DNA of 64,000 nt from an uncultured Eubacteriales bacterium (GTDB lineage Bacteria > Bacillota > Clostridia > Lachnospirales > Lachnospiraceae). The position numbers were made by a program, and so were the translations under genes. Below the pieces are notes generated by a model. The model was not told the DNA's origin. It made no database searches and saw nothing but the letters and a program-made list of their open reading frames with translations. The stretch lies in NCBI GenBank assembly GCA_900548855.1, contig URMF01000010.1, positions 1-64,000 on the forward strand, read 5' to 3'. Below, piece after piece: positions 27,345 to 35,775 of this stretch; position 1 is the stretch's first letter, and every line of letters begins with the position of its first letter.

Positions 27345-28084
27345 ATTGCCATTCCTCCGTCTACACAAAGTACCTGTCCGGTTATGTATCGTGCTCCGTC
27401 ACCCGCAAGAAATGCTACTGTTTCTGCAATATCTTCCGGCTTTCCCATCTCTTTAAAAGGTATATTCTCCACCACTTTTTCTTTAACAGCATCTGACATT
27501 GCTCCGGTCATATCAGTTTCAATCATTCCCGGTGCAACCGCATTTACAGTTATATGTCTTGACGCAAGCTCTCTTGCAAGCGACTTCGTCATACCAATAA
27601 CACCTGCTTTACTTGCAGAATAATTAACCTGCCCTGCATTGCCCATAACACCAACTACAGAACTCATATTAATAATTCTTCCTGCTCTCTGTCTTAACAT
27701 AAGCCTTGAAACTCCACGCATCATGTAAAATGTACCCTTTAGATTCACATCTATAACTGCATCGAAATCCTCATCCTTCATACGTCCAATAAGATTGTCC
27801 TTAGTAATTCCTGCATTATTGACAAGAATATCAATTCTTCCGCCAAGTAAATCCACAGCTTCCCTAATTAAACGCTCACATTCCTCTGAATTACTCACAT
27901 CTGCCTTAATTGCATGGATTTCAATTCCATACTCTCTGCATAAATTAACTGTTTCACTGGCAGCCTCATCACCTGAACGGTAACTGAATACAATATCTGT
28001 TCCTTCACTTGCAAGCTTAACGCATATAGCCCTTCCTATTCCCCTGCTTGCACCTGTAATAAGTGATTTTCTTCTCTCAGTCAT
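27341..28084 (-). CDS. fabG: 3-oxoacyl-ACP reductase FabG
   Basis: A 247-residue short-chain dehydrogenase that reduces 3-oxoacyl-ACP with NADPH. The cofactor loop TGASRGIGRAI near residue 10, NNAG near 90, the serine in INMSSVVG and the YSASK catalytic pair near 155 are all present, as is the C-terminal VLCVDGGM block. It lies 44 bases after the FMN enzyme gene and overlaps fabF by four bases. In most Clostridia fabD stands directly before fabG; here it does not. Confidence 0.95.
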   Translation of the reverse strand: MTERRKSLITGASRGIGRAICVKLASEGTDIVFSYRSGDEAASETVNLCREYGIEIHAIKADVSNSEECERLIREAVDLLGGRIDILVNNAGITKDNLIGRMKDEDFDAVIDVNLKGTFYMMRGVSRLMLRQRAGRIINMSSVVGVMGNAGQVNYSASKAGVIGMTKSLARELASRHITVNAVAPGMIETDMTGAMSDAVKEKVVENIPFKEMGKPEDIAETVAFLAGDGARYITGQVLCVDGGMAI

Positions 28085-28128
28085 TCCCTATCCTTTCCAA
28101 ATCAATGTCAGATTTGCTCAACCAAAGC

Positions 28129-29202
28129 TTATATGTCCGATTTATTCAATCTATAATCTGTCATAATCTCATTAATAAGTTCCTGTACGCTCATTATCCG
28201 GTCAACTCTGTCTGCATTACTTCCTGCAAAAAACAGTCCATTATCCCAGTCACCCTTAACTGCTGCTATAAGTGCCCTGCTTATGCAATATGGTATACTG
28301 TCATCCTTCTTACATGCTGTAAGACAACCATTACATTTTCTTGCCGTGAAGGTTTCTCCTGCATCAAGCCTTTCAAGCAGTGGGCTGTTAATTGCACGTG
28401 CCGGCATTCCAACAGGACTTTTAATAATACGGATGTCTTCTCTCTTTGCATTAACAACAGCCTGTTTAAATGTATCTGAAGCATCACATTCATTGGTAGC
28501 AATGAATCTTGTCGCAATCTGTACACCTGCAGCACCTTTATTTACATAATGTGCCATATCTTTGCCATCAAACACACCTCCAGCGACAAAAACCGGGATA
28601 TCCGCACCGTACTCTTCTATTACAGCAAGTACATCTGACAATATTTCATCGTTAGTCTGTGTTTTTCCCTGTGTAATGTCATCTGCACCAAAGCCTAAAT
28701 GTCCTCCTGCCATGCTTCCTTCAATAATGAACATATCCGGATACACATCATAATGCTTCTTATAAGTTTTCATAATTATCCTGGCAGCCCTGCCACTTGA
28801 AACAATGGGTGCTGCCAGTGTATCTGTTCCCTTAGTAAACTGTGGCAGATTAAGCGGAAGTCCTGCACCTGAGATAATAATATCTGCTCCTGCTGAAACT
28901 GCGGTCTTACAGCTTTCCTCATAATGAGAAACTGCAGTCATAATATTTACAGCTACAAGTCCCTTCTTTGTACTTTCTGCTGCAATCTGCTTAGCTCTCT
29001 TAATATGGTAATCAAGTGCCCTTAGATTCGCCTTAAAGGGGCTGCTCTTAAAATCCTGTTCATCATAACCTGCATTAACAGAACTGATAACTCCACATGC
29101 CCCATTTGCTGCGACTGCACCTGCAAGGGATGAAAGAGAAACTCCGACACCCATACCGCCCTGAATTACCGGAACATCAAGCACTTTGTCCTTAATCTGC
29201 AT
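28129..29202 (-). CDS. FMN-dependent oxidoreductase of the nitronate monooxygenase/FabK superfamily
   Basis: A 357-residue TIM-barrel flavoprotein. The N terminus VIQGGMGVGVSLSSLAGAVA, the middle EGSMAGGHLGFG with the family histidine and the GGVFDGKDMAHYVNKGAAGVQ (phosphate-binding; two words GGVFDGKDMAHY and VNKGAAGVQ) are shared with FabK. It differs by a C-terminal cysteine cluster, CNGCLTACKKDDSIPYC, which might hold an iron-sulfur centre or zinc. The ATG at 29202 overlaps the fabK stop by 11 bases. It occupies the place where fabD normally stands. Role unknown: a second enoyl reductase or a detoxifying oxidase are both possible. Confidence 0.8.
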   Translation of the reverse strand: MQIKDKVLDVPVIQGGMGVGVSLSSLAGAVAANGACGVISSVNAGYDEQDFKSSPFKANLRALDYHIKRAKQIAAESTKKGLVAVNIMTAVSHYEESCKTAVSAGADIIISGAGLPLNLPQFTKGTDTLAAPIVSSGRAARIIMKTYKKHYDVYPDMFIIEGSMAGGHLGFGADDITQGKTQTNDEILSDVLAVIEEYGADIPVFVAGGVFDGKDMAHYVNKGAAGVQIATRFIATNECDASDTFKQAVVNAKREDIRIIKSPVGMPARAINSPLLERLDAGETFTARKCNGCLTACKKDDSIPYCISRALIAAVKGDWDNGLFFAGSNADRVDRIMSVQELINEIMTDYRLNKSDI

Positions 29203-30121
29203 ACAATTCCTTTCGCACAGCCTCATATTCTTCATATATTTGTTCAAATATTTTCTCAATTGGCTGTATCTTATCAATCTGGCCTGCAACCTGACCTGCC
29301 ATCAGTGAGCCATTCATTGTGTCACCGTCAAACACTGCCTTACGAAGAGAACCTAATGTATATTTCTCAAGTTCCAGCTTATCAGCACCTGCCTTCTCCT
29401 GCTTTACATACTCGCGTGACATCTCATTTTTAAGAACACGCACAGGAGTACCAGCAATTCTTCCTGTAACTATCGTGTCATTATCCTTTGCTTTAAGTAT
29501 TGCCTGCTTATAATTATCATGTATAGGACACTCTGTACTTGCCAGAAGACAAGTTCCCATCTGTACACCTGCAGCACCAAGTGCAAATGCTGCTGCAAGC
29601 TGTCTGCCATCTGCAATTCCTCCGGCCGCAATAACCGGAATATTCACACTGTCAACCACCTTTGGGACAAGTGTCATAGTTGTCATCTCGCCGACATGAC
29701 CACCACTTTCTGTTCCCTCTGCAACTACTGCATCAGCTCCGAAACGCTCCATTCTTATTGCAAGCGCTGCACTCGAAACAACTGGTATTATCATCATTCC
29801 GTTAGATTTCCATTTTTCCATATATTTAGCCGGACTTCCTGCTCCTGTTGTTACAATCTTTACATTTTCTTCCACAAGCAGTTCTGCCATTGCATCAGCT
29901 TCCGGATTCATAAGCATAAGATTCACACCAAATGGTTTATCCGTAAGTGTTCTGCATTTTCTTATGTTTTCACGAAGCATATCCGTGTTCATTCCACCAG
30001 CTCCAATAAGCCCCAGTCCGCCTGCATTACTAACTGCAGCTGCAAATTCTCCTGTTGCAATATTAGCCATTCCGCCCTGTATAAACGGATATTTTATTCC
30101 TAACATCTTATCTAATCTCAT
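29192..30121 (-). CDS. fabK: Enoyl-ACP reductase II FabK
   Basis: A 309-residue FMN enzyme for the last reduction of the fatty acid cycle, in place of FabI. YPFIQGGMANIATGEFAAAV at the N terminus, AEGTESGGHVGEMTTM near 140 with the catalytic histidine, and PVIAAGGIADGRQLAAAFAL near 172 match FabK. Length is typical. It sits 14 bases after fabH and overlaps the next FMN enzyme by 11 bases. FabK rather than FabI is the common choice in Clostridia and Streptococcus and confers natural triclosan tolerance. Confidence 0.93.
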   Translation of the reverse strand: MRLDKMLGIKYPFIQGGMANIATGEFAAAVSNAGGLGLIGAGGMNTDMLRENIRKCRTLTDKPFGVNLMLMNPEADAMAELLVEENVKIVTTGAGSPAKYMEKWKSNGMMIIPVVSSAALAIRMERFGADAVVAEGTESGGHVGEMTTMTLVPKVVDSVNIPVIAAGGIADGRQLAAAFALGAAGVQMGTCLLASTECPIHDNYKQAILKAKDNDTIVTGRIAGTPVRVLKNEMSREYVKQEKAGADKLELEKYTLGSLRKAVFDGDTMNGSLMAGQVAGQIDKIQPIEKIFEQIYEEYEAVRKELYAD

Positions 30122-30135
30122 TATGCTGCTCCTTA

Positions 30136-31071
30136 TTATGTCTCTATCAAAGCACTGCTCCAGCTAAGCCCCGCCCCAAAGCCCGCAAGAATCAGCTTTC
30201 TGCCTTTGTCAAAGCATCCGCTTTGTGCTAACTCATCTAGTGCTATTGGGATACTTGCCGCTGATGTATTACCGTATTCCGCTATATTTATATAGAACTT
30301 ATCTTCATGTCCCGGATATTTTTTCTTTACATGATTGATAATTCTTTCATTAGCCTGATGGCACACAATATAATCTATGTCATCAAGTGTCATGTCCGAT
30401 TTTTTCAATATTTCATCAATTCCCTGTTTAAGAACATCAACTGCAAAACGGAACACCGCATTTCCATTCATCTTTACATATGCATCCTGTGCACCTATAC
30501 CTCTGCATACAAGTACATCAGTATCGCCTCTTGTGTAATTAATCTGTCTATACATATTGTCAGCCGCTTTTATAAGAACTGCACCTGCACCATCTCCAAA
30601 AAGCACGCATGTTGAGCGGTCTGTATAATCTAATATCTTAGACATCTGTTCACTGCCTATAAGCAGTATGTATTTATAATCAGTGCTGTTAAACAGTGCC
30701 TGTCCAACATTTAATGCATGCAGAAAACCTGTACATGCACTGCTTAAATCAAATGCAAGTACATTCTCTGCCAATCCGAGTTCCTTCTGTACAATTGCTG
30801 CAGTAGATGGAAATGCATTATCAGCCGTTGAAGTTGCAACTATAACTGCACCTATTTCTGCAATATCCACACCTGATGCTTCTACCGCTTCATATGCTGC
30901 TCTGACTGCAAGTGATGTAGTATTTTCCTGTGTACATCTGTATCTTTTCTTAATACCTGTTCTTGTTGTTATCCATTCATCATTTGTATCAACAATCCGG
31001 CTTAAGTCATCATTCGTAATTATCTCTGCTGGGAGTGCTTTCCCTGTGGACACTATCTGAATGCCTTTCAC
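30136..31071 (-). CDS. fabH: 3-oxoacyl-ACP synthase III FabH
   Basis: A 311-residue initiating condensing enzyme joining acetyl-CoA (or a branched primer) and malonyl-ACP. Triad: cysteine in LSSACTGFLHAL near 111, histidine in CHQANERIINHV near 237 and asparagine in EYGNTSAASIPIAL near 267. It overlaps the end of accA by four bases, so translation is probably coupled to the frameshifted accA reading frame. Substrate chain cannot be read from sequence. Confidence 0.95.
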   Translation of the reverse strand: MKGIQIVSTGKALPAEIITNDDLSRIVDTNDEWITTRTGIKKRYRCTQENTTSLAVRAAYEAVEASGVDIAEIGAVIVATSTADNAFPSTAAIVQKELGLAENVLAFDLSSACTGFLHALNVGQALFNSTDYKYILLIGSEQMSKILDYTDRSTCVLFGDGAGAVLIKAADNMYRQINYTRGDTDVLVCRGIGAQDAYVKMNGNAVFRFAVDVLKQGIDEILKKSDMTLDDIDYIVCHQANERIINHVKKKYPGHEDKFYINIAEYGNTSAASIPIALDELAQSGCFDKGRKLILAGFGAGLSWSSALIET

Positions 31072-31858
31072 TTTATCTCTCCCCTGTCTATATTCCTGAA
31101 TTTGTCATATCTTGAATTAACAAGCTCTTTTGATTTCATCCTGCCAAGAATTCCGAGCTCTTTTTCTAACATTCTTGCTATATCTGAAAAACACCTGTCT
31201 CCTTCTGCAATTACACCGTCAATGAGTCCGGCAGTAAAAAGTTCCTGTGCAGTAAGCTTCATAATCTCACTTGCCTGTGGTGCCTTCTTAGCATCCTTAT
31301 ATATTATTGACGCAAAACCTTCCGGAGACAGAATCGAATATACTGCATTTTCAAGCATATACACTCTGGCGCTGCTGCCAGTGCCAATGCACCGCCACTT
31401 CCGCCTTCACCTGTGATTACAGATATAACAGGTACTGTAAGCTTAAGCATTGCTGCTATACTTCCCGCAATCGCATTACTCTGTCCGTTGCTTTCTGCTT
31501 CCATGCCTGGATATGCACCTGGCGTGTCAACAAATGTTATGACAGGTCTCCTGAATTTTTCAGCCTGTTTCATAACACGGACTGCTTTTCTATACCCTTC
31601 AGGTGACGCCATTCCGAAGTTATATCTTATATTCTCTTCTATATTCTTTCCTTTACGGTTTCCAATAACAGTTACCGTTTTTCCATTAAATGAAGCAATT
31701 CCTGCAACGAGGCTTTTATCATCTTTATAGTATCTGTCACCATGCATTTCTATAAAATCATCGAAAAGCACTTCTATGTATTTCATAATATCCGGACGGT
31801 CACTTTTTCTGGCTGCAAGGACTTTCTCATATGGTGTTAAAACATTTTCACTGCTCAT
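31068..31858 (-). pseudogene. accA: Acetyl-CoA carboxylase carboxyltransferase alpha subunit, frameshifted
   Basis: Two reading frames give one AccA. Frame 1 (31858 down to 31304) encodes the N-terminal 160 residues, through ITGEGGSGGALALAAA, then runs into an unrelated tail. Frame 2 (from about 31375 down to 31068) resumes exactly at VYMLENAVYSILSPEGFASI and continues to a normal C terminus. The break is around 31370 to 31385, in GCAGCAGCGCCAGAG, where one base appears missing (or two extra). No slippery heptamer is evident. AccA is needed for malonyl-CoA and both flanks keep four-base overlaps with accD and fabH, so a sequence error or recent mutation is likelier than an old pseudogene. Confidence 0.85.
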
Positions 31859-32628
31859 GCTTCTCCTCCGGTATTCACATGCATTTTCAATATCTTTGAT
31901 AAAGTCTGCTTCATATCTTTTCTGTCAACTATCATATCTATCATGCCATGTTCTAACAGAAACTCTGAGTGCTGAAAGCCCTCCGGCAGCTTCTGTCCGA
32001 TAGTCTGTTCAATAACTCTTGGCCCGGCAAAGCATATAAGTGCTCCTGGTTCAGCAATTATAATGTCACCAAGACTTGCAAAGCTTGCGCTCACACCACC
32101 TGTTGTAGGATTAGTGAGATATGATATAAATAATCCACCAGCATCCTTGAACTTTTCAATTGCCGCTGTTGTCTTTGCCATCTGCATAAGCGAGAAAAGG
32201 CCTTCCTGCATTCTCGCTCCACCGCTTGCAGCGAATATTATAAGTGGCAGTTTTCTTTTCATTGCATATTCTGTGAGTCTTGTAATCTTTTCACCTACCG
32301 CAATTCCCATGCTTCCCATAAGAAATCTTTTATCCATAACTGCAACAGCTGTTTTGACTCCGCCAATTCGGCATGTTCCAGTAACTACTGCATCCTGCTG
32401 GCCTGTCTTTAATCTGTTTGCTTCAACCTTTTTCTCATATCCCGGAAAGCTGTTTGGATTGCCTGTCTTAACCTGTGCATACAATTCCCTGAAACTTTTG
32501 TCATCACTTATAAGTGCAATTCTTCTTGATGGTGTAAGGCTTCCGTCTGCCTGTTCCTCACTATCCCTTAATCTGTTGATAGTACCCCACCTTTTCTTAC
32601 GCTTTAAGAAAATGTCATTGATATTCAT
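31855..32628 (-). CDS. accD: Acetyl-CoA carboxylase carboxyltransferase beta subunit, lacking the zinc ribbon
   Basis: A 257-residue subunit that with AccA transfers carboxyl from biotin to acetyl-CoA. The carboxyltransferase core is complete: GSMGIAVGEKITRL, FAASGGARMQEGLFSLMQM near 132 and TNPTTGGVSASFASLGD near 173. The usual N-terminal four-cysteine zinc ribbon (two CxxC pairs before the SARER block) is absent; the first 40 residues are basic and cysteine-free. Start is supported by a four-base overlap with accC, and it overlaps accA by four bases. The shortened N terminus appears genuine rather than a wrong start, because upstream sequence is accC. Confidence 0.9.
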   Translation of the reverse strand: MNINDIFLKRKKRWGTINRLRDSEEQADGSLTPSRRIALISDDKSFRELYAQVKTGNPNSFPGYEKKVEANRLKTGQQDAVVTGTCRIGGVKTAVAVMDKRFLMGSMGIAVGEKITRLTEYAMKRKLPLIIFAASGGARMQEGLFSLMQMAKTTAAIEKFKDAGGLFISYLTNPTTGGVSASFASLGDIIIAEPGALICFAGPRVIEQTIGQKLPEGFQHSEFLLEHGMIDMIVDRKDMKQTLSKILKMHVNTGGEA

Positions 32629-33980
32629 TTAACTGTAATTCCTTCCTTAAGCCACTTTTCAATTTCGGTATGATTCTTCTCCCAGAAACCTGTATTGTAA
32701 TTTCCTCTTATAAAATCCTTATGATATGTAAGAAGATGCATGAACTCTCTGTTAGTCTTAACTCCTTCAATTATCAGTTCCTCAAGAGCTCTTCTTAATC
32801 GTCTTACCGCCTCAAGTCTGCTGCTTCCAGTCACTATAATCTTGGCAATCATTGAATCATAAAACGGACTCACTTCATAACCTTCAAAAAGATGGCTCTC
32901 AACTCTTACTCCATAACCATCTGGAAAATGTAAGAATTTAATAACTCCCGGTGTAGCCGCATTTATTCTGCACTCAATTGCATGCCCATTGACGCATGTA
33001 TCTTCCTGAGTGATATTAAGCTTCATTCCGGCAGCTATTCTTATCTGTTCTCTTATAAGGTCAATTCCTGTAACCTGCTCAGTTACCGGATGTTCAACCT
33101 GTATTCTCGTATTCATCTCTATAAAATAGTAGTCACCCTGTTCATTCACAACGAATTCAACAGTTCCTGCACTATAATATCCTGCTGCTCTGGCAGCCCT
33201 TACTGCAGTCTCTCCCATGACTGCCCGCTTATCTTTACATAATCTTGCACTCGGAGCTTCCTCTAAAAGTTTCTGATTATTACGCTGGATTGAACAGTCA
33301 CGTTCTCCAAGATATATTGTATTGCCATATTTATCTGCAAGAATCTGTATCTCAATATGCCGTGGATTGATTATCAGCTTCTCTATGTACATATCATCGT
33401 TGCCAAATGCAGCTTTAGCTTCACTCTTAGCGGTTTCAAATGCATTTTCTATATCTTCTCTGCTGAATGCCTTGCGCATTCCTTTTCCACCGCCTCCAGC
33501 TGACGCTTTAATAAGTACCGGATAACCAATTCTTTCTGCAATGTGTGCTGCTTCCTCTGCTGTTACAACCAGACCATCAGAGCCTGGTACAACCGGAACC
33601 CCGCATTCAATCATAAGCTGCCTTGCCGACTGTTTATCTCCCATGCTGCTTATTATGTCTGCTGATGGTCCTATAAATATAAGATTGTTCTCCTCACATT
33701 TTCTTGCAAATGCAGCATTCTCAGACAGAAAACCATAACCAGGGTGGACTGCCTCACACCCTGTCAATATTGCTGTTTCTATTATCGCATCCTGATTAAG
33801 ATAACTTTCAGCCGCCTTTGCCGGTCCAATGCAAACTGCCTTGTCTGCTGCCATAACAGCAAGTGAATCCTTATCGGCTGTTGAATATACAATTACGGTT
33901 TCTACATCCATCTCACGGCAGCATCTGATTATCCTTAACGCTATTTCACCACGGTTTGCTATCAGTATTCTCTTAAACAC
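32625..33980 (-). CDS. accC: Acetyl-CoA carboxylase, biotin carboxylase subunit
   Basis: A 451-residue ATP-grasp enzyme that carboxylates biotin on AccB. Present in order: ILIANRGEIALRIIR at the N terminus, HPGYGFLSENAAFA, the glycine loop KASAGGGGKGMRKA near 159, and the catalytic MNTRIQVEHPVTEQVTG near 286 with its glutamate and arginine. Length is normal. It lies 14 bases after accB and overlaps accD by four bases. Confidence 0.96.
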   Translation of the reverse strand: MFKRILIANRGEIALRIIRCCREMDVETVIVYSTADKDSLAVMAADKAVCIGPAKAAESYLNQDAIIETAILTGCEAVHPGYGFLSENAAFARKCEENNLIFIGPSADIISSMGDKQSARQLMIECGVPVVPGSDGLVVTAEEAAHIAERIGYPVLIKASAGGGGKGMRKAFSREDIENAFETAKSEAKAAFGNDDMYIEKLIINPRHIEIQILADKYGNTIYLGERDCSIQRNNQKLLEEAPSARLCKDKRAVMGETAVRAARAAGYYSAGTVEFVVNEQGDYYFIEMNTRIQVEHPVTEQVTGIDLIREQIRIAAGMKLNITQEDTCVNGHAIECRINAATPGVIKFLHFPDGYGVRVESHLFEGYEVSPFYDSMIAKIIVTGSSRLEAVRRLRRALEELIIEGVKTNREFMHLLTYHKDFIRGNYNTGFWEKNHTEIEKWLKEGITVK

Positions 33981-33994
33981 TTCTGCTACCTCCG

Positions 33995-34447
33995 TTAATT
34001 AAGGATTACAAGCGGCTGTCCATACTCAACCATAGTGCCATTCTCTGCTGCCACTTCCTTAACCGTACCGTCACAATCTGCTGTAACTTCGTTCATCAGC
34101 TTCATTGCTTCAATTATTCCAATAACATCACCGGCATGAACGCTCTGCCCTGGTTTTACAAAAGGTTCCTCATCAGGACCTGCTGCTGTATAGAAAGTTC
34201 CAACCAATGGTGCTTTAATTTCTTTAATATGCTCATCTGACTGTGGCTGTACGTCCTGAATAGTTGTAACGGTCTGTTCCTGTTCTGTATTAATGCGAAC
34301 AATATCTTTCTTTACAGGCACATCACATATGGCTTCGTGCATTGTTTTCTTCAGTCCAAGGCATACGCCATTCATCTCCAGATTCAGTTCGCTGCATCCA
34401 CTTGCATCAAACTTATCTATAATCCCATAAATATCATTAATATCCAT
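33995..34447 (-). CDS. accB: Biotin carboxyl carrier protein
   Basis: A 150-residue carrier. The C-terminal biotinyl domain has the biotinylation site VIGIIEAMKLMNEVTAD with lysine near 115, preceded by a flexible linker (residues 55 to 75) and an N-terminal dimerising region DINDIYGIIDKFDASGCSEL. It moves carboxyl groups between AccC and AccD/AccA. It follows acpP by 29 bases and precedes accC by 14. Confidence 0.95.
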   Translation of the reverse strand: MDINDIYGIIDKFDASGCSELNLEMNGVCLGLKKTMHEAICDVPVKKDIVRINTEQEQTVTTIQDVQPQSDEHIKEIKAPLVGTFYTAAGPDEEPFVKPGQSVHAGDVIGIIEAMKLMNEVTADCDGTVKEVAAENGTMVEYGQPLVILN

Positions 34448-34476
34448 AACAAACTGTCTTCCTTAAAATCTTTATA

Positions 34477-34707
34477 TTAAGCTGCATTCTTGTCAACATA
34501 CTCAACAATTGCTTTAACTGATGTAAGATTAGGAAGTTCTTCTTCTGGAACAGTAATTCCATAAGCATCTTCAACTGCCATCATAAGTTCCATAGAATCA
34601 AGTGAATCAATTCCAAGATCATCCTTTAAATTCGCTTCTAATGTAATCTTATCCTCTGAGCAGTTAATAGTATCCATAATAATTTCTTTTACCTTTTCAA
34701 ATGTCAT
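34477..34707 (-). CDS. acpP: Acyl carrier protein
   Basis: A 76-residue acidic carrier protein. The phosphopantetheine serine is in DLGIDSLDSMELMMAVED near residue 36. It is the first gene of the fatty acid operon, preceded by AAGGAGAACAA and a consensus promoter, and followed by accB after 29 bases. Its position with all other fab genes supports a role in primary fatty acid synthesis rather than in a polyketide pathway. Confidence 0.95.
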   Translation of the reverse strand: MTFEKVKEIIMDTINCSEDKITLEANLKDDLGIDSLDSMELMMAVEDAYGITVPEEELPNLTSVKAIVEYVDKNAA

Positions 34708-34765
34708 TGTTTTGTTCTCCTTAAATAATTTTATCTAAATATATTTAACTAATATATTTGAGCTA

Positions 34766-34813
34766 ATTATAAGAGCACAAATCAGGTTTGTCAATACTAT
34801 TTTGATATTCAAA
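34766..34813 (-). promoter_or_regulatory. Consensus promoter of the fatty acid operon with FabT-like palindrome
   Basis: Minus strand: -35 TTGACA (34789 to 34794), 17-base spacer, -10 TATAAT (34766 to 34771), a perfect consensus. The palindrome TTTGATATTCAAA (34801 to 34813) lies six bases upstream of the -35. A second AT-rich palindrome TAAATATATTTA lies downstream, near 34735 to 34746. The TTTGA/TCAAA arms resemble the FabT box of streptococci. Confidence 0.7.
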
Positions 34814-34817
34814 GTAT

Positions 34818-35645
34818 TTATTTTGTTTCACAGCTGAGTATTATTCCGCCTCGCTCAGCATAATAACTGCATAATCCTCCTGCTTTATATACGCACACAT
34901 CCGTAGTACCATATGCCTGCTTTATCATATCAGCTATCTTATCTGCAAGAGCTTCATTCTCAACATGACATATTCTCAGCTTTCCGCCTTCATATCCTGC
35001 ATCGTCAAGTAATGCCTGCAGTTTTACAAGAAGCTTTTTATCACCTCTGCATTTACCGATTGCTTCCAATGTTCCATGACTGCTTGCTGTTCCTATTACA
35101 CTTATGCCAAGAACCTCCGCAGCCGATGCTACAACCTTGCTTACACGACCATTCTGTGCAAGATTATGCAATGATTTTAATGAACAGAACAGTCTTGTTT
35201 TCTGCATATATGCATCTATCGCTCCATCTATCTCTTCAAATTTCTTTCCTTCTTCAATCATTTGTTGCAATTGTTCCAGTATAATACGCATCTGTGGACC
35301 AGTGCTTTTAGAATCTATTACCCTGACTTTAGCCTGTGGATGTTCCTCCAGATATACTGCCCTCGCTGCCATTGCAGAATTATATGTTCCTGACATTCCT
35401 GCAGTTATTGTTACAACAAATATCTCATCATCATCACCAAAAGCTTCAAGCCATGCATCTATTCCAGGGCACGCAGTATATGAACGTCCCTTATGTTTTT
35501 CAAGAATATCAAGCATTCTGTGAATATCAAGCTGCCCATCATCACAAAACTCCTCGTTATCTGTAGATATTGTAAGCGGAACTGCCTTAAAAACCATTCC
35601 CCTAAGTTCTTTTATATCGCATGCTGAATCTGCTACTAATCTCAT
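34818..35645 (-). CDS. DegV family fatty acid-binding protein
   Basis: A 275-residue member of the DegV/FakB family, proteins that hold a fatty acid and, as FakB, present it to the kinase FakA. VADSACDIKEL at the N terminus, VTITAGMSGTYNSAMAARA near 77 and the LFCSLKSLHNLAQNGRVSK block near 152 match the family. It stands immediately upstream of the fatty acid operon on the same strand, so uptake or sensing of exogenous fatty acids fits. A palindrome and the divergent tetR gene lie upstream, suggesting control by that regulator. Confidence 0.9.
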   Translation of the reverse strand: MRLVADSACDIKELRGMVFKAVPLTISTDNEEFCDDGQLDIHRMLDILEKHKGRSYTACPGIDAWLEAFGDDDEIFVVTITAGMSGTYNSAMAARAVYLEEHPQAKVRVIDSKSTGPQMRIILEQLQQMIEEGKKFEEIDGAIDAYMQKTRLFCSLKSLHNLAQNGRVSKVVASAAEVLGISVIGTASSHGTLEAIGKCRGDKKLLVKLQALLDDAGYEGGKLRICHVENEALADKIADMIKQAYGTTDVCVYKAGGLCSYYAERGGIILSCETK

Positions 35646-35734
35646 TATTAATCCTCCTGTTTGCCGGATATACTCCGTTTTGATGTAGTTTTAAATACTA
35701 TGTCATATTGTATTTTATAACTTATAGTGTTACA

Positions 35735-35761
35735 ATATACAAAAATAGCGTTTTTGTATAT
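35735..35761. promoter_or_regulatory. Palindromic operator between degV and tetR
   Basis: ATATACAAAAA (35735 to 35745) and TTTTTGTATAT (35751 to 35761) are perfect 11-base arms around TAGCG. It lies 14 bases before the tetR start codon, between two divergent genes, where an autorepressing TetR protein would bind. Confidence 0.65.
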
Positions 35762-35775
35762 TTCAGGAGTACATT

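Noticed and set aside
31304..31364. Programmed frameshift site in accA
   Set aside because: No X-XXY-YYZ heptamer or stimulatory stem-loop is evident at the junction, so error or mutation is preferred.
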